From Phormidium ambiguum IAM M-71 (GTDB lineage Bacteria; Cyanobacteriota; Cyanobacteriia; Cyanobacteriales; Aerosakkonemataceae): a DNA stretch of 56,875 nucleotides. The DNA lies in assembly GCF_001904725.1 (NCBI RefSeq), contig NZ_MRCE01000044.1, positions 1 to 56,875 of the forward strand, written 5' to 3'. Each line of letters opens with the position of its first letter. The first letter of the stretch is position 1. The translations under genes were made by a program, and so were the position numbers. Shown here in pieces: positions 44,601-52,634 of the stretch. The notes under the pieces are model-generated. The model was not told the origin of the DNA and made no database searches. It saw only the letters and a list, made by a program, of their open reading frames with translations.

Positions 44601-44830
44601 AACAGGTGAGGTTTCTTTCCTGTCAAAAACCACCAACTAATAATTAGCCAAAAGGTAGTAGTGAAAAACCAAGGCATTCCTAAGCTAAAAAAGCCGTTGG
44701 TAAATATGTATGAAACAATAACAATAGCCATCCAAGGAACGAGTTGTTCGGCTGGAATAAAGCCTATAGATGCTTGTTTTCCAAGGATTTTATTGACAGT
44801 CACAAAGTCTTTATCTGGGTCTTTGAGCAT
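41630..44830 (-). CDS. virB4-like: VirB4/TraC-like secretion ATPase with N-terminal membrane region
   Basis: A 1066-aa motor ATPase of type IV secretion. Residues about 28-70 form two membrane segments (AIVIVSYIFTNGFF and FTTTFWLIISWWFLTGKKP), resembling a VirB3 fused to VirB4. The central part matches the VirB4 N-domain in size. The C-terminal half holds the RecA-like motor with Walker A TGESGSGKSVLGW (about 636-648), MDISSGSG, and Walker B SLFIGDELSILF (about 877), followed by ISVLLLSQDI. It would energise pilus assembly or DNA transfer together with the VirB5-, 6-, 9- and 10-like products. No VirD4 coupling protein, relaxase or VirB11 is visible in the window. Confidence 0.88.
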   Translation of the reverse strand: MLKDPDKDFVTVNKILGKQASIGFIPAEQLVPWMAIVIVSYIFTNGFFSLGMPWFFTTTFWLIISWWFLTGKKPHLFVDKFRFPPGSEWYNGNLSYLPPVPEKRPPALRTRFKDSQVRIKLKPKLAPNQQGGNSRLMPFQNYQNLLCLVTIKKDNREVSGYLLNEGSQYQVVFGFQTQGLHNLLYRQEVSNAASALEEGLKDIPSGEKLVFHTSCYSNDSIRQQQLNEQVETCHLKPISLLIRNEQKRVQELTLTGTRQVWNQTIFCTWTFNAQSGSKSNDPLSKFINGILNTASSIASQFTGNDRIYKERFYKQLLLQSFEQGYLSWEILLNTKIGLEIQPLNAEQLWSYLWKKFNNTPASPIPQLLTLSETASDYKLTETINSYKHACTILIEGQHGRSSCPEHKQDKSRIWLNGRNTECGVLTMEESPGGWINTREQLKWLWKVMSSTYVHDTEAVVEISAASNFFIQDNLARQAKQSKTARKLALEKGQGRDVGAEVKQEESFDAQKKMYKGAKALHAAVVFLVYRPTPEQLNQACQMLTNSFGSAKVIRERNIAWLVWLETLPITLGWLLHSSSLINERRLTFDTETVAGVLPLTAVRDIDPIGVEFITKGGKPVCVDLMHEQTSRAVITGESGSGKSVLGWRFALDALAANIPVVGMDISSGSGSTFETAIALLGDDGAYYDITKGSSNLLEIPDLRRFDKQERSRRLDQWKEFIRKSLTIISMGKVNDPKLAQRVDAILLLTLKKFLEDPEIIERYNAAFEKGWKSNEWQEIPTLKDLLKFCTKEQLNLQNFTDLDRIAINQIITQCNALLASPLGKAIARPSTFSPAPAIKFFALSGLSNEQDQYLMAMNAHAACIRNALSHPKSLFIGDELSILFKKDGFAEVVGELCAVGRKNGISVLLLSQDIDSICDCSAGTMILQNMVYRITGRLTSNAVNSWVKRLGYPSEIIAQNATEAFLPKATELCSNWLIEKGGRFWQTQFYPGEMVLASVANNQTELMARARVMAQYPDTLKGRLLALKQFTSEYVQAIKEGHSLANIGKNSISNIQHKQHPTLIAS

Positions 44831-45011
44831 AGTTTCAAGGAAAAGAAGATGGGAGTGGGTGAATGGTTAAATGTATTTACTTAAATGTCGAGGTTAGAGA
44901 GCGGTAAAAGAGGAAAATATCTGTGTAACTCCTAATATGATTGGTTGAAATTAAGCAAGTTGTTAGCGTTTGACAAACCTCTACCCTTCTCCCACTCTCC
45001 CCCTCTCCTTT

Positions 45012-45623
45012 CTAGCCTCCAGCAACACCGCTACCATTACCAACGAACAAGAAAGTGACCACATCAATAGCAATTACAATTGCAAAAGCTAGTGCTACTT
45101 GGGTTACAATCGGTCTCCAATCATTGCCTTGTTGTGCTTGGTTATAAGCAAATAATGAAGCAGCAGCTACTAGCAAAAGAAAAGCGCCACGAATTAAGTT
45201 GAAAATCAAGGTAATTACTTCAGCAGAAATTGCTTGACCCCCAGCCGAAGCTGCGCCTTGTGCTAGTTGTTGCATAAATGCTTCTAAGCCTGATAAAAAG
45301 ATGGCATTAGCTGGAGAATCAAGTACAGAACATAGTGCAGTGGAGGTAATGATAGCGGTAGTGACGTGCCAGAATCGGATTTTACCACCGATATATCTTT
45401 CTACAATTGGAATAGCTCTGGCGATATGCCATAAGCTCAGAAATAAAATACTAGAGCAGCCTAGCGTTGTAATAAAAAGAGGTTGACGGATGGTAAAGTA
45501 AATTAGTGCTGCTATGCAAATAGCAATAAATACAAAATCGCCAGGGATGATTTTGTGTTGAATTAGCCAACGATTGAACAACAGTTTCTTACGGTGGTTT
45601 TTCGGAGTTTGGTAAACCGTCAT
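45012..45623 (-). CDS. Membrane protein with VirB2/pilin-like C-terminus
   Basis: A 203-aa protein. The frame is open from 45668, but ATG 45623 is preceded by GGAGA at 8 nt and is the probable start. There are two membrane segments at about 25-70 (FVFIAICIAALIYFTI; LGCSSILFLSLWHIARAI), a third near 85-105, and a C-terminal pair (NLIRGAFLLLVAAASLFAY; VTQVALAFAIVIAIDVVTFLFVG) separated by a short polar loop. This C-terminal pair is typical of VirB2/TrbC pilins, here on a longer protein. It lies directly upstream of the VirB4-like gene in the operon. A hairpin palindrome lies about 105 bp upstream (45719-45737). Confidence 0.55.
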   Translation of the reverse strand: MTVYQTPKNHRKKLLFNRWLIQHKIIPGDFVFIAICIAALIYFTIRQPLFITTLGCSSILFLSLWHIARAIPIVERYIGGKIRFWHVTTAIITSTALCSVLDSPANAIFLSGLEAFMQQLAQGAASAGGQAISAEVITLIFNLIRGAFLLLVAAASLFAYNQAQQGNDWRPIVTQVALAFAIVIAIDVVTFLFVGNGSGVAGG

Positions 45624-45718
45624 GGGAGTTTCTCCATTTATATGCTTTGATGCCAATTTAAGAGGCAATTGGTATTCGTAACTTCACCAGATACGGTAAA
45701 TTTAGATAGTTAGCATAA

Positions 45719-45737
45719 CCCCCTCTATTTGGAGGGG
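45719..45737. promoter_or_regulatory. Palindromic upstream element 1 (imperfect)
   Basis: Plus-strand CCCCCTCTATTTGGAGGGG: arms CCCCTC/GAGGGG around TATTTG. Its centre is about 105 bp upstream of the pilin-like ATG (45623). It is the imperfect member of a set with 48025-48042 and 51652-51667. Confidence 0.6.
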
Positions 45738-45803
45738 TAATATGCTATTTAGTTGTATTTTTATCTCAGACAATTCGAGGATGAGACTGAGGTAAAAAAT
45801 ATT

Positions 45804-47930
45804 TTATGCTTCCATTTCTAGTTCGGTTTTTTGCTCTTTATGTTGGTGAGGAGTCATAATTTGTTGCTTTTGAGAGAGGAGATATTTTACATCATCAATA
45901 GGGATATCACACTGAAGTACTTCGACTTTACCTCTAGCGATAGTTGCGTCAAAAACTACCTCATCGTATTGATTAAAACCTTGGATAGAAGCCGAAGACT
46001 TGGACTTGTCACTAAACTCAACTTCAAAGTCGAAGCGACGACCTTGCGAATTGGTAAAATTCATTTGTGTTAGACCGCTTTTCCCTAACACTTCAGCTAA
46101 TGTTTCTTGATGAATTGTTCGTTGCAAAAGGTCTAAGTCAGCGATTTCTTGTTTGTCTTCTTTGCTGAGGAAATCATTTATTACTTTCCACTGACCCTGC
46201 GAACAAGATGCTGAGAATAACTCTTCACCCCGTTGATTTTCTAATCTTACAGATGTTGAATTGTGTTGGTGAGTCTGATAAAGTTTGGAACTTCCTAATT
46301 CAACTCCATCTTCTAAAGTTTCACCTGCTGCAACTGCTTCTTCTTCAACTAGGTTATAAAGTTGTGCTAATAAGGGAGCAATTTGTGATGATTGAGTTTC
46401 AATTGAAGGTGACTTAGCCGCTTTTTTACCATTCGTATTGTCCATGTTTGCCAGCTTTAATGGAGAGGGTTTACTGTTGTTTGAATTTAAATCATTGTCA
46501 GGTTCAACCACTGATTCATTTATTTTGGTTTCAGTAAGAAAAAGTTTTTGTTCTAAAGCTTCAAGTCGTACTTCTAGAGTATCGAGACGCTTTTCTAGTC
46601 GGTCAAGAGCCTGATTAATTTGTGCAAGCTGTTTGTCAAAGCTAGCCTTGGTGTCAATGTTAATGGTTGCAGATTTTTCGGAAGTATCTGATTCTAATGC
46701 GATTGAAGTTTTATCAATTTTGTCGTTAATTTTGTTAACAGCTTCAGCCAAGATAACCCCTGCGTCTGGTACAGATTCTACCTTGTCTTTAGAGTTCGAT
46801 TCCTCCATTATCATGGGTGAGTCTGTTGGGGTTTCTGATTCATCTGATTCTTCTTGAGTCAAGGTTTTGACTCTTGTTGTGAGGGAATCAGCGCGTTGAC
46901 TTTGAGCTTTAAGTCTTTTAATAATATTGCTAACTTGACGTTCTCTTCCTGTTGCTTTAGCTGCTTCTAAAACTTGTGAAGCTGCCTTTTTGCCAATCAG
47001 AGTAGTAAGGACTGCAATTTGAGTGCTAAGTCCTCCAAGAGTAGTACCATCTACTTCACTTCCAGAAGTTGCTGCTCTGCTGCTAACCTGGGAGGTGGCA
47101 TCGAGTATATTATCGATATCTAAGTTGTTTGATGATTGGCGCTGATTGTTGGTTGGAGATTGGCTTTCATCAAGTAGCGGGTTCCGAACTGATTTCCTGT
47201 TATCCTTAGAACTGTCAGATATTTCATCTGATTCTACAGCGTCTTTTTGAGGTTGATTTTTAGCTTTAGACTGAGGTTTTGTTTGAGGCTCATTTTCATC
47301 TAATTCGTCTAATAAGTCATCTAGCTCATCTGTTCGAGATTGGTTCTTACTTTTAGATTTAGTTTGATGTTCTTCTAAAGCTAATTCATCTGAATCATTA
47401 CTCTTAGCTTTCCGCTGGTTTTGGGTTTTAGTAAACAGCTCATTTTCGTCTAATCCTGGGATGTCACTATGGTACGTCTTACTATTGAGCTTTGATTTAG
47501 ACAATACTTGAGGTTCATCGTCATCTAAATCATTTAACAAATCATCTTGCTGTGATTTACGATAGCTTTTCTGCGGATTAAGAATCGCTTCAACTCCTGT
47601 TTTAGTGAATCGGTTATCATCTGATTCACCTAAGTGTTCCATCATGTATTTGCCTGTTGTAGACCCATACTCAGGTCGGTCAGCCAAGCTAAGAATAATT
47701 CCGTTGTGCTTGATTTCTACATTAATGCTCGGTTTGCCGTCAGCTTCAGTTAGTTCCTCAACTGTATCAGCAAAATCTTCTACGCTTTTTAGTCCGTTTT
47801 CCAAGCAATAATCCAAAGCTTTTTCACAGCGATTTCTCAGGTATTTTAAAATCTTTGCACCTTCAGGTGTGTGGGGAGTAATATAATTGCCTTGGTTTCG
47901 GTTTCGATTTGATACTGTCTTTGTAGCCAT
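45804..47930 (-). CDS. 708-aa plasmid protein, coiled and low-complexity, partner of the polymerase-like gene
   Basis: I do not recognise a named family. The N-terminal roughly 130 residues are globular (EGAKILKYLRNRCEKALDYC; a beta-rich PSINVEIKHNGIILSLADRP). Residues 130-330 are a disordered, Asp/Gln/Ser/Lys-rich region with near-repeated blocks (DDLLDELDENEPQ, DLLNDLDDDEPQ). About 430-470 is a coiled coil (LAQINQALDRLEKRLDTLEVR). The C-terminal 200 residues seem to hold two copies of a small beta domain (SVRLENQRGEELFSASCSQG and NQYDEVVFDATIARGKVEVL in parts). A similar unit ends the polymerase-like protein upstream (CWVKDENDAPVFAADLKTG). It lies 158 bp from that gene and has the same palindrome in its leader, suggesting that the two products work together. 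Confidence 0.6.
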   Translation of the reverse strand: MATKTVSNRNRNQGNYITPHTPEGAKILKYLRNRCEKALDYCLENGLKSVEDFADTVEELTEADGKPSINVEIKHNGIILSLADRPEYGSTTGKYMMEHLGESDDNRFTKTGVEAILNPQKSYRKSQQDDLLNDLDDDEPQVLSKSKLNSKTYHSDIPGLDENELFTKTQNQRKAKSNDSDELALEEHQTKSKSKNQSRTDELDDLLDELDENEPQTKPQSKAKNQPQKDAVESDEISDSSKDNRKSVRNPLLDESQSPTNNQRQSSNNLDIDNILDATSQVSSRAATSGSEVDGTTLGGLSTQIAVLTTLIGKKAASQVLEAAKATGRERQVSNIIKRLKAQSQRADSLTTRVKTLTQEESDESETPTDSPMIMEESNSKDKVESVPDAGVILAEAVNKINDKIDKTSIALESDTSEKSATINIDTKASFDKQLAQINQALDRLEKRLDTLEVRLEALEQKLFLTETKINESVVEPDNDLNSNNSKPSPLKLANMDNTNGKKAAKSPSIETQSSQIAPLLAQLYNLVEEEAVAAGETLEDGVELGSSKLYQTHQHNSTSVRLENQRGEELFSASCSQGQWKVINDFLSKEDKQEIADLDLLQRTIHQETLAEVLGKSGLTQMNFTNSQGRRFDFEVEFSDKSKSSASIQGFNQYDEVVFDATIARGKVEVLQCDIPIDDVKYLLSQKQQIMTPHQHKEQKTELEMEA

Positions 47931-48024
47931 AACTCAATGAAGTTGAAGTGGATATTTTCTATGAAATTTGAGAGTTCGCTTAGTGACTTCACCAAATCAG
48001 TTAGTTTCTAACCATAAAATTAAC

Positions 48025-48042
48025 CCCCTCCAATTGGAGGGG
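48025..48042. promoter_or_regulatory. Palindromic upstream element 2
   Basis: Perfect 18-bp palindrome CCCCTCCAATTGGAGGGG. Its centre is about 104 bp upstream of the 708-aa protein's ATG (47930). On the minus strand it is followed by GTTAATTTTA, so weak terminator activity for the polymerase-like gene is also possible. Confidence 0.75.
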
Positions 48043-48087
48043 CTTAGTTTTGAAATCCCAAAGAAAATAAAGTTGAGGTTGCTACAA

Positions 48088-51000
48088 TTAAACTTGTACC
48101 TCTGCCATTTCTTTTTTTTCTTGTTCGGGAGTAATGTCAAAAACTTGTGCGAGCAATTTATCACAGTTCGTTGAAGAAAGCTCCTTAATAATTGTGCCAG
48201 TTTTCAAATCAGCAGCAAAGACGGGAGCATCGTTTTCATCCTTAACCCAACATCTAAGGTTGTTACGAACTTGCTTAATTTTAACGTTCCAATCCCCCAT
48301 TGCGAACTCAGTTTCTCCCGTTTGTTTGTAAAGTCCATAGATTGCATCCTTAAGTAATTGCGAAAATTCAACAGAATCTACTTTGCCAGTTTCATTTTGA
48401 ACTTGGTGATTATGTTGCTTTTGTTGATGGTTTTGCTCTTTCCTACCAATTAATTCATCTTCAAACTGTGGTTCAACTGTCTGAATTAATCGCACAGTTT
48501 TTGGATCAATATTCAGAAGTAGGCTACTACCTTTTGATGAAGGTTCGATAGTTGCTTCAAAGGTAGCACCAATTGGTAGTTTAGGCGAATTAGCAGAAAA
48601 CATAGCTAATTGTTTCCCATCAAGAAGCACAATCGGACTACCGTTGTACCTCAAATCAGAACTGTTAAACGAACCGACTTCAAAAGTTAATTTTCGACCA
48701 ATCCATTCTCGACTACTAAAATCAACATCTTTGAAATCGTTATGTTTCTGTCCGATTAATTCGGCTTTGTTAAATTGAAAATTTTGCAATTGCTGACAGA
48801 TTTCATCAGTAAATAAGTTAAGTACTAGCGCCGCTTTAGGTGTTTGATGCTGAGATTCCAGCCAGGTATATTCGGTAGGGGCTACAATCCGCGAACTAAT
48901 ATCTTGACTGCGACCCAAGCCATCGTGATAGGTTAAATCTAAGTTGTCGATGTCATTGGTATTGTTACTGTACCGTTTTTCCAAAATGTCGATTAGCTTA
49001 TCGCTGGGGTCGAGTAAAGCAAAGTTGACCATCGGTAAGTTGGGATGCAATGTCGCTTCGTATTCAATGTTTTTGCTATCTAGCCTCTCTTTCCACTGTT
49101 TAGCTAAATCTCGACCTATTGGTTTTCGTTGCTTGTCCGTGACAATTTTACCTCTGTCATCTTTGACAAATTCCTCAAAGGGAACGCTCAGAATATAGGT
49201 ATCTTTGGGTAGTGCTGAGTGCAATTGTTGATAATCAGATTCCAAATGAAATTCAATCTCAAGCTGGCGAGAAAGTTCTTTACCAGCTTTACGTGGAACA
49301 TCTAAATTAGGATTAGTAGTTTCTAAGTACCACATCGCACTGGCTGCTAAAAAGCGTTCTTGAGAATTGGGAAAAGCTTCTGCCACATCGCTTCTCAAAC
49401 TTTCATACAATTTGCTAACCGCCTCTTTTAAATTAGTAGGATTCTCCCCGTGTAATTCATAGATTTCGCCCATCCTTTCTCGATAACGTTCCTTCACTTC
49501 TTGCGCCCAACTGATGTAATGTTTTTCCCAAGTTTCTCGTTCGTCTAAATCTGATGGTGGGCTGAAAAGGTAACGAAATTCATCACGATGGCGGCTTTTG
49601 AGACGAGTCGGTTCCCAAGCTGGATTGACAGCAACTTTTGCGATCGCGCTAATTGCTGTACCATCTTCTGTAGGTAGCGGTACGCTTTTGTAAAGTCTGA
49701 GGTCGTCTTTGAAATCGAACAGGTGGCAAGGATGTTGTTGAGACCACTTGGAAGCTGTTTCTAGTAAATTAGGGTGGTGGTCTTCTAACCTAGTAGCACT
49801 TTTGGGGCTATCGACTTCAATTTGAAGTGCGTCGAATAACTTACCCAGCAATTTTTCTTTTCGTTGGTTGAATAAACCTTCTGGTTGTCCAGCTTCTGGT
49901 GCAGAAGATTGTACTCGTCCAATTAAAGTGGCTACCCAGCCGATTTTGTTTTTAGCGATCGCTACAGCAATCTGTCTCAGTTTGGTATACTTACGATTAC
50001 CATCTTCATCAGTAGCTTGAGTGTAATCAATTTTCGGGCGTTTTTCGATAGCTTCGTATTGATTTTCATCATTAGCATGAAGGGTTTCTTTGGCAATGTG
50101 AGGTAGTCTGGAAGCAGGTGTAATTACCAATTGGTCGCCATCAAAATCGCATTGGTGATGCTGCATGGCTTGGTCGGGACGAATGAAAACACAGCCTTTG
50201 TATTGCATGAGTTCGGGTTTCTGTTTGTTGTTAACTGTGTAGCGACGAATATTGTCTTTACTAACAATTGGGTAGCGAGTAACGATTACTTCCGTTCCAT
50301 GTCGTAAATGAGGTGCAACAATTGTTCCAGGTAACAAATCTTCACCAGGTTGAGCCATTGCCGAACCATGATGAATTGCTCCTTTAATAGCTAAATCTTT
50401 CCATTTCTTGGCAAGTTGTTCCTGCATGAAGTCAACAACTTTGGGAAAGTCAAGTAGCTGTCCTAATTTATCGTTTCTAAGAATAGAGATAAGGCGAGAT
50501 TCGTGACGTTTGGTTTGCTCATCACCTAAATCATTCAATTGAGTTTCCGTGTCATCTGCTGTTTGTCTGAAAGCTGCTTTCTTGTCATGCTGTTCGACTA
50601 GGTATTTAGCAAGTTGTATGCGGTTATTTTGCAAAGATGCTAGTTTTTGAGCTTCAACTTTAGTAGCAGGAACGATGTCAGCTTGAATTGCATTTTCCGA
50701 GTACCAAATCGAAAACTGCCAAGAATTTTCATACTCGGTTGTTTTGGCATTCCCGCGATTTCCTAATACAGCTTGAGGAAATTCGTAATCACCACAAGGA
50801 ATTAAGTCAGCTAGTTGTTTTTTATCAACTCCTTTGATGGAAGAGCGGTCTAGAATGATATCATAGCCAGCATTATCGGTTAATTGAGCATTAGGTAGCA
50901 AAGTTCCTTTCGCTAAAAAGCTAATTTCTGGAGTTTGGCAATCTTCCCGTGACCACTCTTTTAACCATGCCATGCGAAATTGGAAAGGTCGGTTGTGAAT

Positions 51001-51567
51001 TGCTCCTAATTGTTCAGCTAAAGCGGGTGAAATTTTACCATGACAGTCGCCAGTTTGCCACTTTTTAGCTAATGCTTTTTCCTTGGGGTTATCGCTTTGG
51101 GAGTCAACAATTTTTACTTTCAAGGTTTGACCATCTTCCGAACTATCTAAAAATTGCGCTCCTTGTATACAACTGCTGACTAAAAGTGAACCGTAACGAC
51201 AGGCGTGGTCGGGTTGAGTGGCAAAGATACTTAATAGTTTAGCTGAAAGTTCTTTGTCAGCGAAGTACACATTTTTACCAGAACTGAAAGTAGCCCTTCT
51301 AGGAATATCATCGCCAAAATCAATATTTTTGAGAGGGTCATAACTGTTATCATCGGGGTCGGGTTTAACAATTACTAACGATGTTAGCTCAGATGGTTCA
51401 AATAGCAGTTCAAGCATTGAGTTTCTCAACACTTCCGGTTCAGCTTGATAGCGACCTTTCGTTTTATTATCGGTCAGTGACATATCAAATACAGGGATTT
51501 TAAGGCCCTCTCCCTTAGCTAATTCAGTAGAGTGATAAGTTGGAGTAGAAAACGCTATTTTTTTCAT
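48088..51567 (-). CDS. Two-barrel RNA polymerase-like protein (DFDGD catalytic motif)
   Basis: A 1159-aa protein with the hallmarks of the double-psi beta-barrel polymerase superfamily (RNAP beta', QDE-1-type RdRP, YonO). QCDFDGDQLVI at residues 472-482 places three Asp (474, 476, 478) exactly as in the beta' NADFDGDQM metal site. Before it, GTEVIVTRYPIVSKDNIRRY and CVFIRPDQAM (about 424-468) parallel the beta' RAPTLHR...LHPLVC stretch. Earlier, GDCHGKISPALAEQLG (173-188) plus PFQFRMAWLKEW parallel the DGxGxIS...FQIR motif of cellular RdRPs. After the catalytic site, LFDALQIEVDSPKS resembles their LHSIAVDFPKTG. It is a single chain without recognisable sigma contacts. Candidate roles are plasmid-specific transcription, primer synthesis or copying of transferred strands. 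It is upstream of the 708-aa gene and has a palindrome 93 bp before its ATG. Confidence 0.8.
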   Translation of the reverse strand: MKKIAFSTPTYHSTELAKGEGLKIPVFDMSLTDNKTKGRYQAEPEVLRNSMLELLFEPSELTSLVIVKPDPDDNSYDPLKNIDFGDDIPRRATFSSGKNVYFADKELSAKLLSIFATQPDHACRYGSLLVSSCIQGAQFLDSSEDGQTLKVKIVDSQSDNPKEKALAKKWQTGDCHGKISPALAEQLGAIHNRPFQFRMAWLKEWSREDCQTPEISFLAKGTLLPNAQLTDNAGYDIILDRSSIKGVDKKQLADLIPCGDYEFPQAVLGNRGNAKTTEYENSWQFSIWYSENAIQADIVPATKVEAQKLASLQNNRIQLAKYLVEQHDKKAAFRQTADDTETQLNDLGDEQTKRHESRLISILRNDKLGQLLDFPKVVDFMQEQLAKKWKDLAIKGAIHHGSAMAQPGEDLLPGTIVAPHLRHGTEVIVTRYPIVSKDNIRRYTVNNKQKPELMQYKGCVFIRPDQAMQHHQCDFDGDQLVITPASRLPHIAKETLHANDENQYEAIEKRPKIDYTQATDEDGNRKYTKLRQIAVAIAKNKIGWVATLIGRVQSSAPEAGQPEGLFNQRKEKLLGKLFDALQIEVDSPKSATRLEDHHPNLLETASKWSQQHPCHLFDFKDDLRLYKSVPLPTEDGTAISAIAKVAVNPAWEPTRLKSRHRDEFRYLFSPPSDLDERETWEKHYISWAQEVKERYRERMGEIYELHGENPTNLKEAVSKLYESLRSDVAEAFPNSQERFLAASAMWYLETTNPNLDVPRKAGKELSRQLEIEFHLESDYQQLHSALPKDTYILSVPFEEFVKDDRGKIVTDKQRKPIGRDLAKQWKERLDSKNIEYEATLHPNLPMVNFALLDPSDKLIDILEKRYSNNTNDIDNLDLTYHDGLGRSQDISSRIVAPTEYTWLESQHQTPKAALVLNLFTDEICQQLQNFQFNKAELIGQKHNDFKDVDFSSREWIGRKLTFEVGSFNSSDLRYNGSPIVLLDGKQLAMFSANSPKLPIGATFEATIEPSSKGSSLLLNIDPKTVRLIQTVEPQFEDELIGRKEQNHQQKQHNHQVQNETGKVDSVEFSQLLKDAIYGLYKQTGETEFAMGDWNVKIKQVRNNLRCWVKDENDAPVFAADLKTGTIIKELSSTNCDKLLAQVFDITPEQEKKEMAEVQV

Positions 51568-51651
51568 GATTGAAAATGAGTGAACTACAAGTTTTCTGAG
51601 CGTGACAATTAAGGTTAAGCAAATAAAACCTGCTCTTGAATGATTTTTATA

Positions 51652-51667
51652 CCCTCCAATTGGAGGG
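51652..51667. promoter_or_regulatory. Palindromic upstream element 3
   Basis: Perfect 16-bp palindrome CCCTCCAATTGGAGGG, with one further G on the right. Its centre is about 93 bp upstream of the polymerase-like gene's ATG (51567) and 84 bp upstream of the divergent small gene at 51744. It is flanked by a T run on the left and an A run on the right, the wrong order for an intrinsic terminator. Confidence 0.75.
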
Positions 51668-51743
51668 GCTAAAAAAGCAAAGCAAGTAATGTGCTAACAT
51701 AAGGCAAAGTTAGCTAATCGTATTATCAAATGGAGAAAACATA

Positions 51744-51944
51744 GTGAAAATAGTTGATAGCGAAAATGCAATTAAAAGGGAGACAACATTTCTGTTTGAT
51801 TTGGATGTGGAGGTTAATTTAATTGCTGATTTGACTGAATATGAGGAAAATAGCATCATTAAACAAAGGAAACATTTATTATCAAAACTGTTTGATGTTA
51901 CCCCTGAGCAAGTGGATAACTCCCACTATTGGATTAATCTCTAA
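51744..51944 (+). CDS. Small acidic protein divergent from the polymerase-like gene
   Basis: A 66-aa protein with a GTG start and GGAGA about 9 nt upstream. No family is recognised. The last third (KHLLSKLFDVTPEQVDNS) closely resembles the extreme C-terminus of the polymerase-like protein (DKLLAQVFDITPEQEKKE), so the two may share an interaction motif or a common origin. It is transcribed divergently from the polymerase gene across a 176-bp gap containing palindromic element 3. It could be a small regulator or a competitor of that protein's C-terminal contacts (inference). Confidence 0.6.
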   Translation: MKIVDSENAIKRETTFLFDLDVEVNLIADLTEYEENSIIKQRKHLLSKLFDVTPEQVDNSHYWINL

Positions 51945-51995
51945 CTATCTGAAAATAGGGGAATAAGGATAATACCTTTGCTCCCCTAATCTAGC

Positions 51996-52634
51996 TCAAT
52001 CAGCTTTTTTACGTCGCTTTTTGGTAGGTTGCGGCTGATTTCCTAATGGTTCAACATCGACTATTGTGCTAGCTTGGTATTGAGGTAAATTGCTTGGTAG
52101 TAAGCTATAAATTACTTTACGCCTACGATAAACTTTTGTACCTTCTACAGGTATTCCTTGTTTCCAAGCATCAGTAATTGCCTTTTTATCAGCCGAAATT
52201 ATGGTTTTAGTTTCGACACGACGATATTGATCTGGGAGTTGAGAAGGGTCGATAGATATTTCACAAGTCGGTGGGTTTTCTTTGAGAGTAATTCGATGCT
52301 GTTTACCAACAATTTCAGCTGTAATGGCTCCAATCTGATTAAAATAAATAACAGTTTGGTCTAATCGCTCTCGCCATCCTTCCAATTTATCGATCGCACT
52401 TTGATGCAATTGGACTAAAAATTCCATTCTTGCTTTAATTGCTATAATTTCGGCATCAATTTGGTTGGCAAGTTCGGCATGAGCATCAATGGCAATTTTT
52501 TGTTTTTCTTGATTGTGCCAAATTGATTGGAATAAGCGATCGATTTCTTCATTTGTTTCGGCAATTTCTAATTGATGCCAAAGTTGGGCTGCCGTAATTG
52601 ATGTATGAGCTAAAGATTGAGTGGCTAAGTTCAT
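51996..52634 (-). CDS. Siphovirus Gp157-like protein
   Basis: A 212-aa protein. The N-terminal two-thirds are helical/coiled (EIAETNEEIDRLFQSIWHNQ; a region rich in Glu/Lys/Gln to about residue 115). The C-terminal part carries the Gp157-family signature: ENPPTCEISIDPSQLPDQYRR, then KAITDAWKQGIPVEGTKVYRR, matching the conserved NPP..EI....LP..YRR and ADKKAI...G..VPGA pattern. Gp157 proteins occur in phages and plasmids beside single-strand recombination genes. The founding member was reported in connection with phage resistance in streptococci. The ATG overlaps the stop of a 57-aa upstream gene (TGATG). The tail is very basic (PTKKRRKKAD). Confidence 0.8.
   Translation of the reverse strand: MNLATQSLAHTSITAAQLWHQLEIAETNEEIDRLFQSIWHNQEKQKIAIDAHAELANQIDAEIIAIKARMEFLVQLHQSAIDKLEGWRERLDQTVIYFNQIGAITAEIVGKQHRITLKENPPTCEISIDPSQLPDQYRRVETKTIISADKKAITDAWKQGIPVEGTKVYRRRKVIYSLLPSNLPQYQASTIVDVEPLGNQPQPTKKRRKKAD

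Noticed and set aside
48025-51667. Palindromes as intrinsic terminators
   Set aside because: Only the copy at 48025 is followed by a T-rich stretch in the gene direction. The others have A-rich or mixed sequence there, and their constant distance to downstream starts fits an operator or promoter better.
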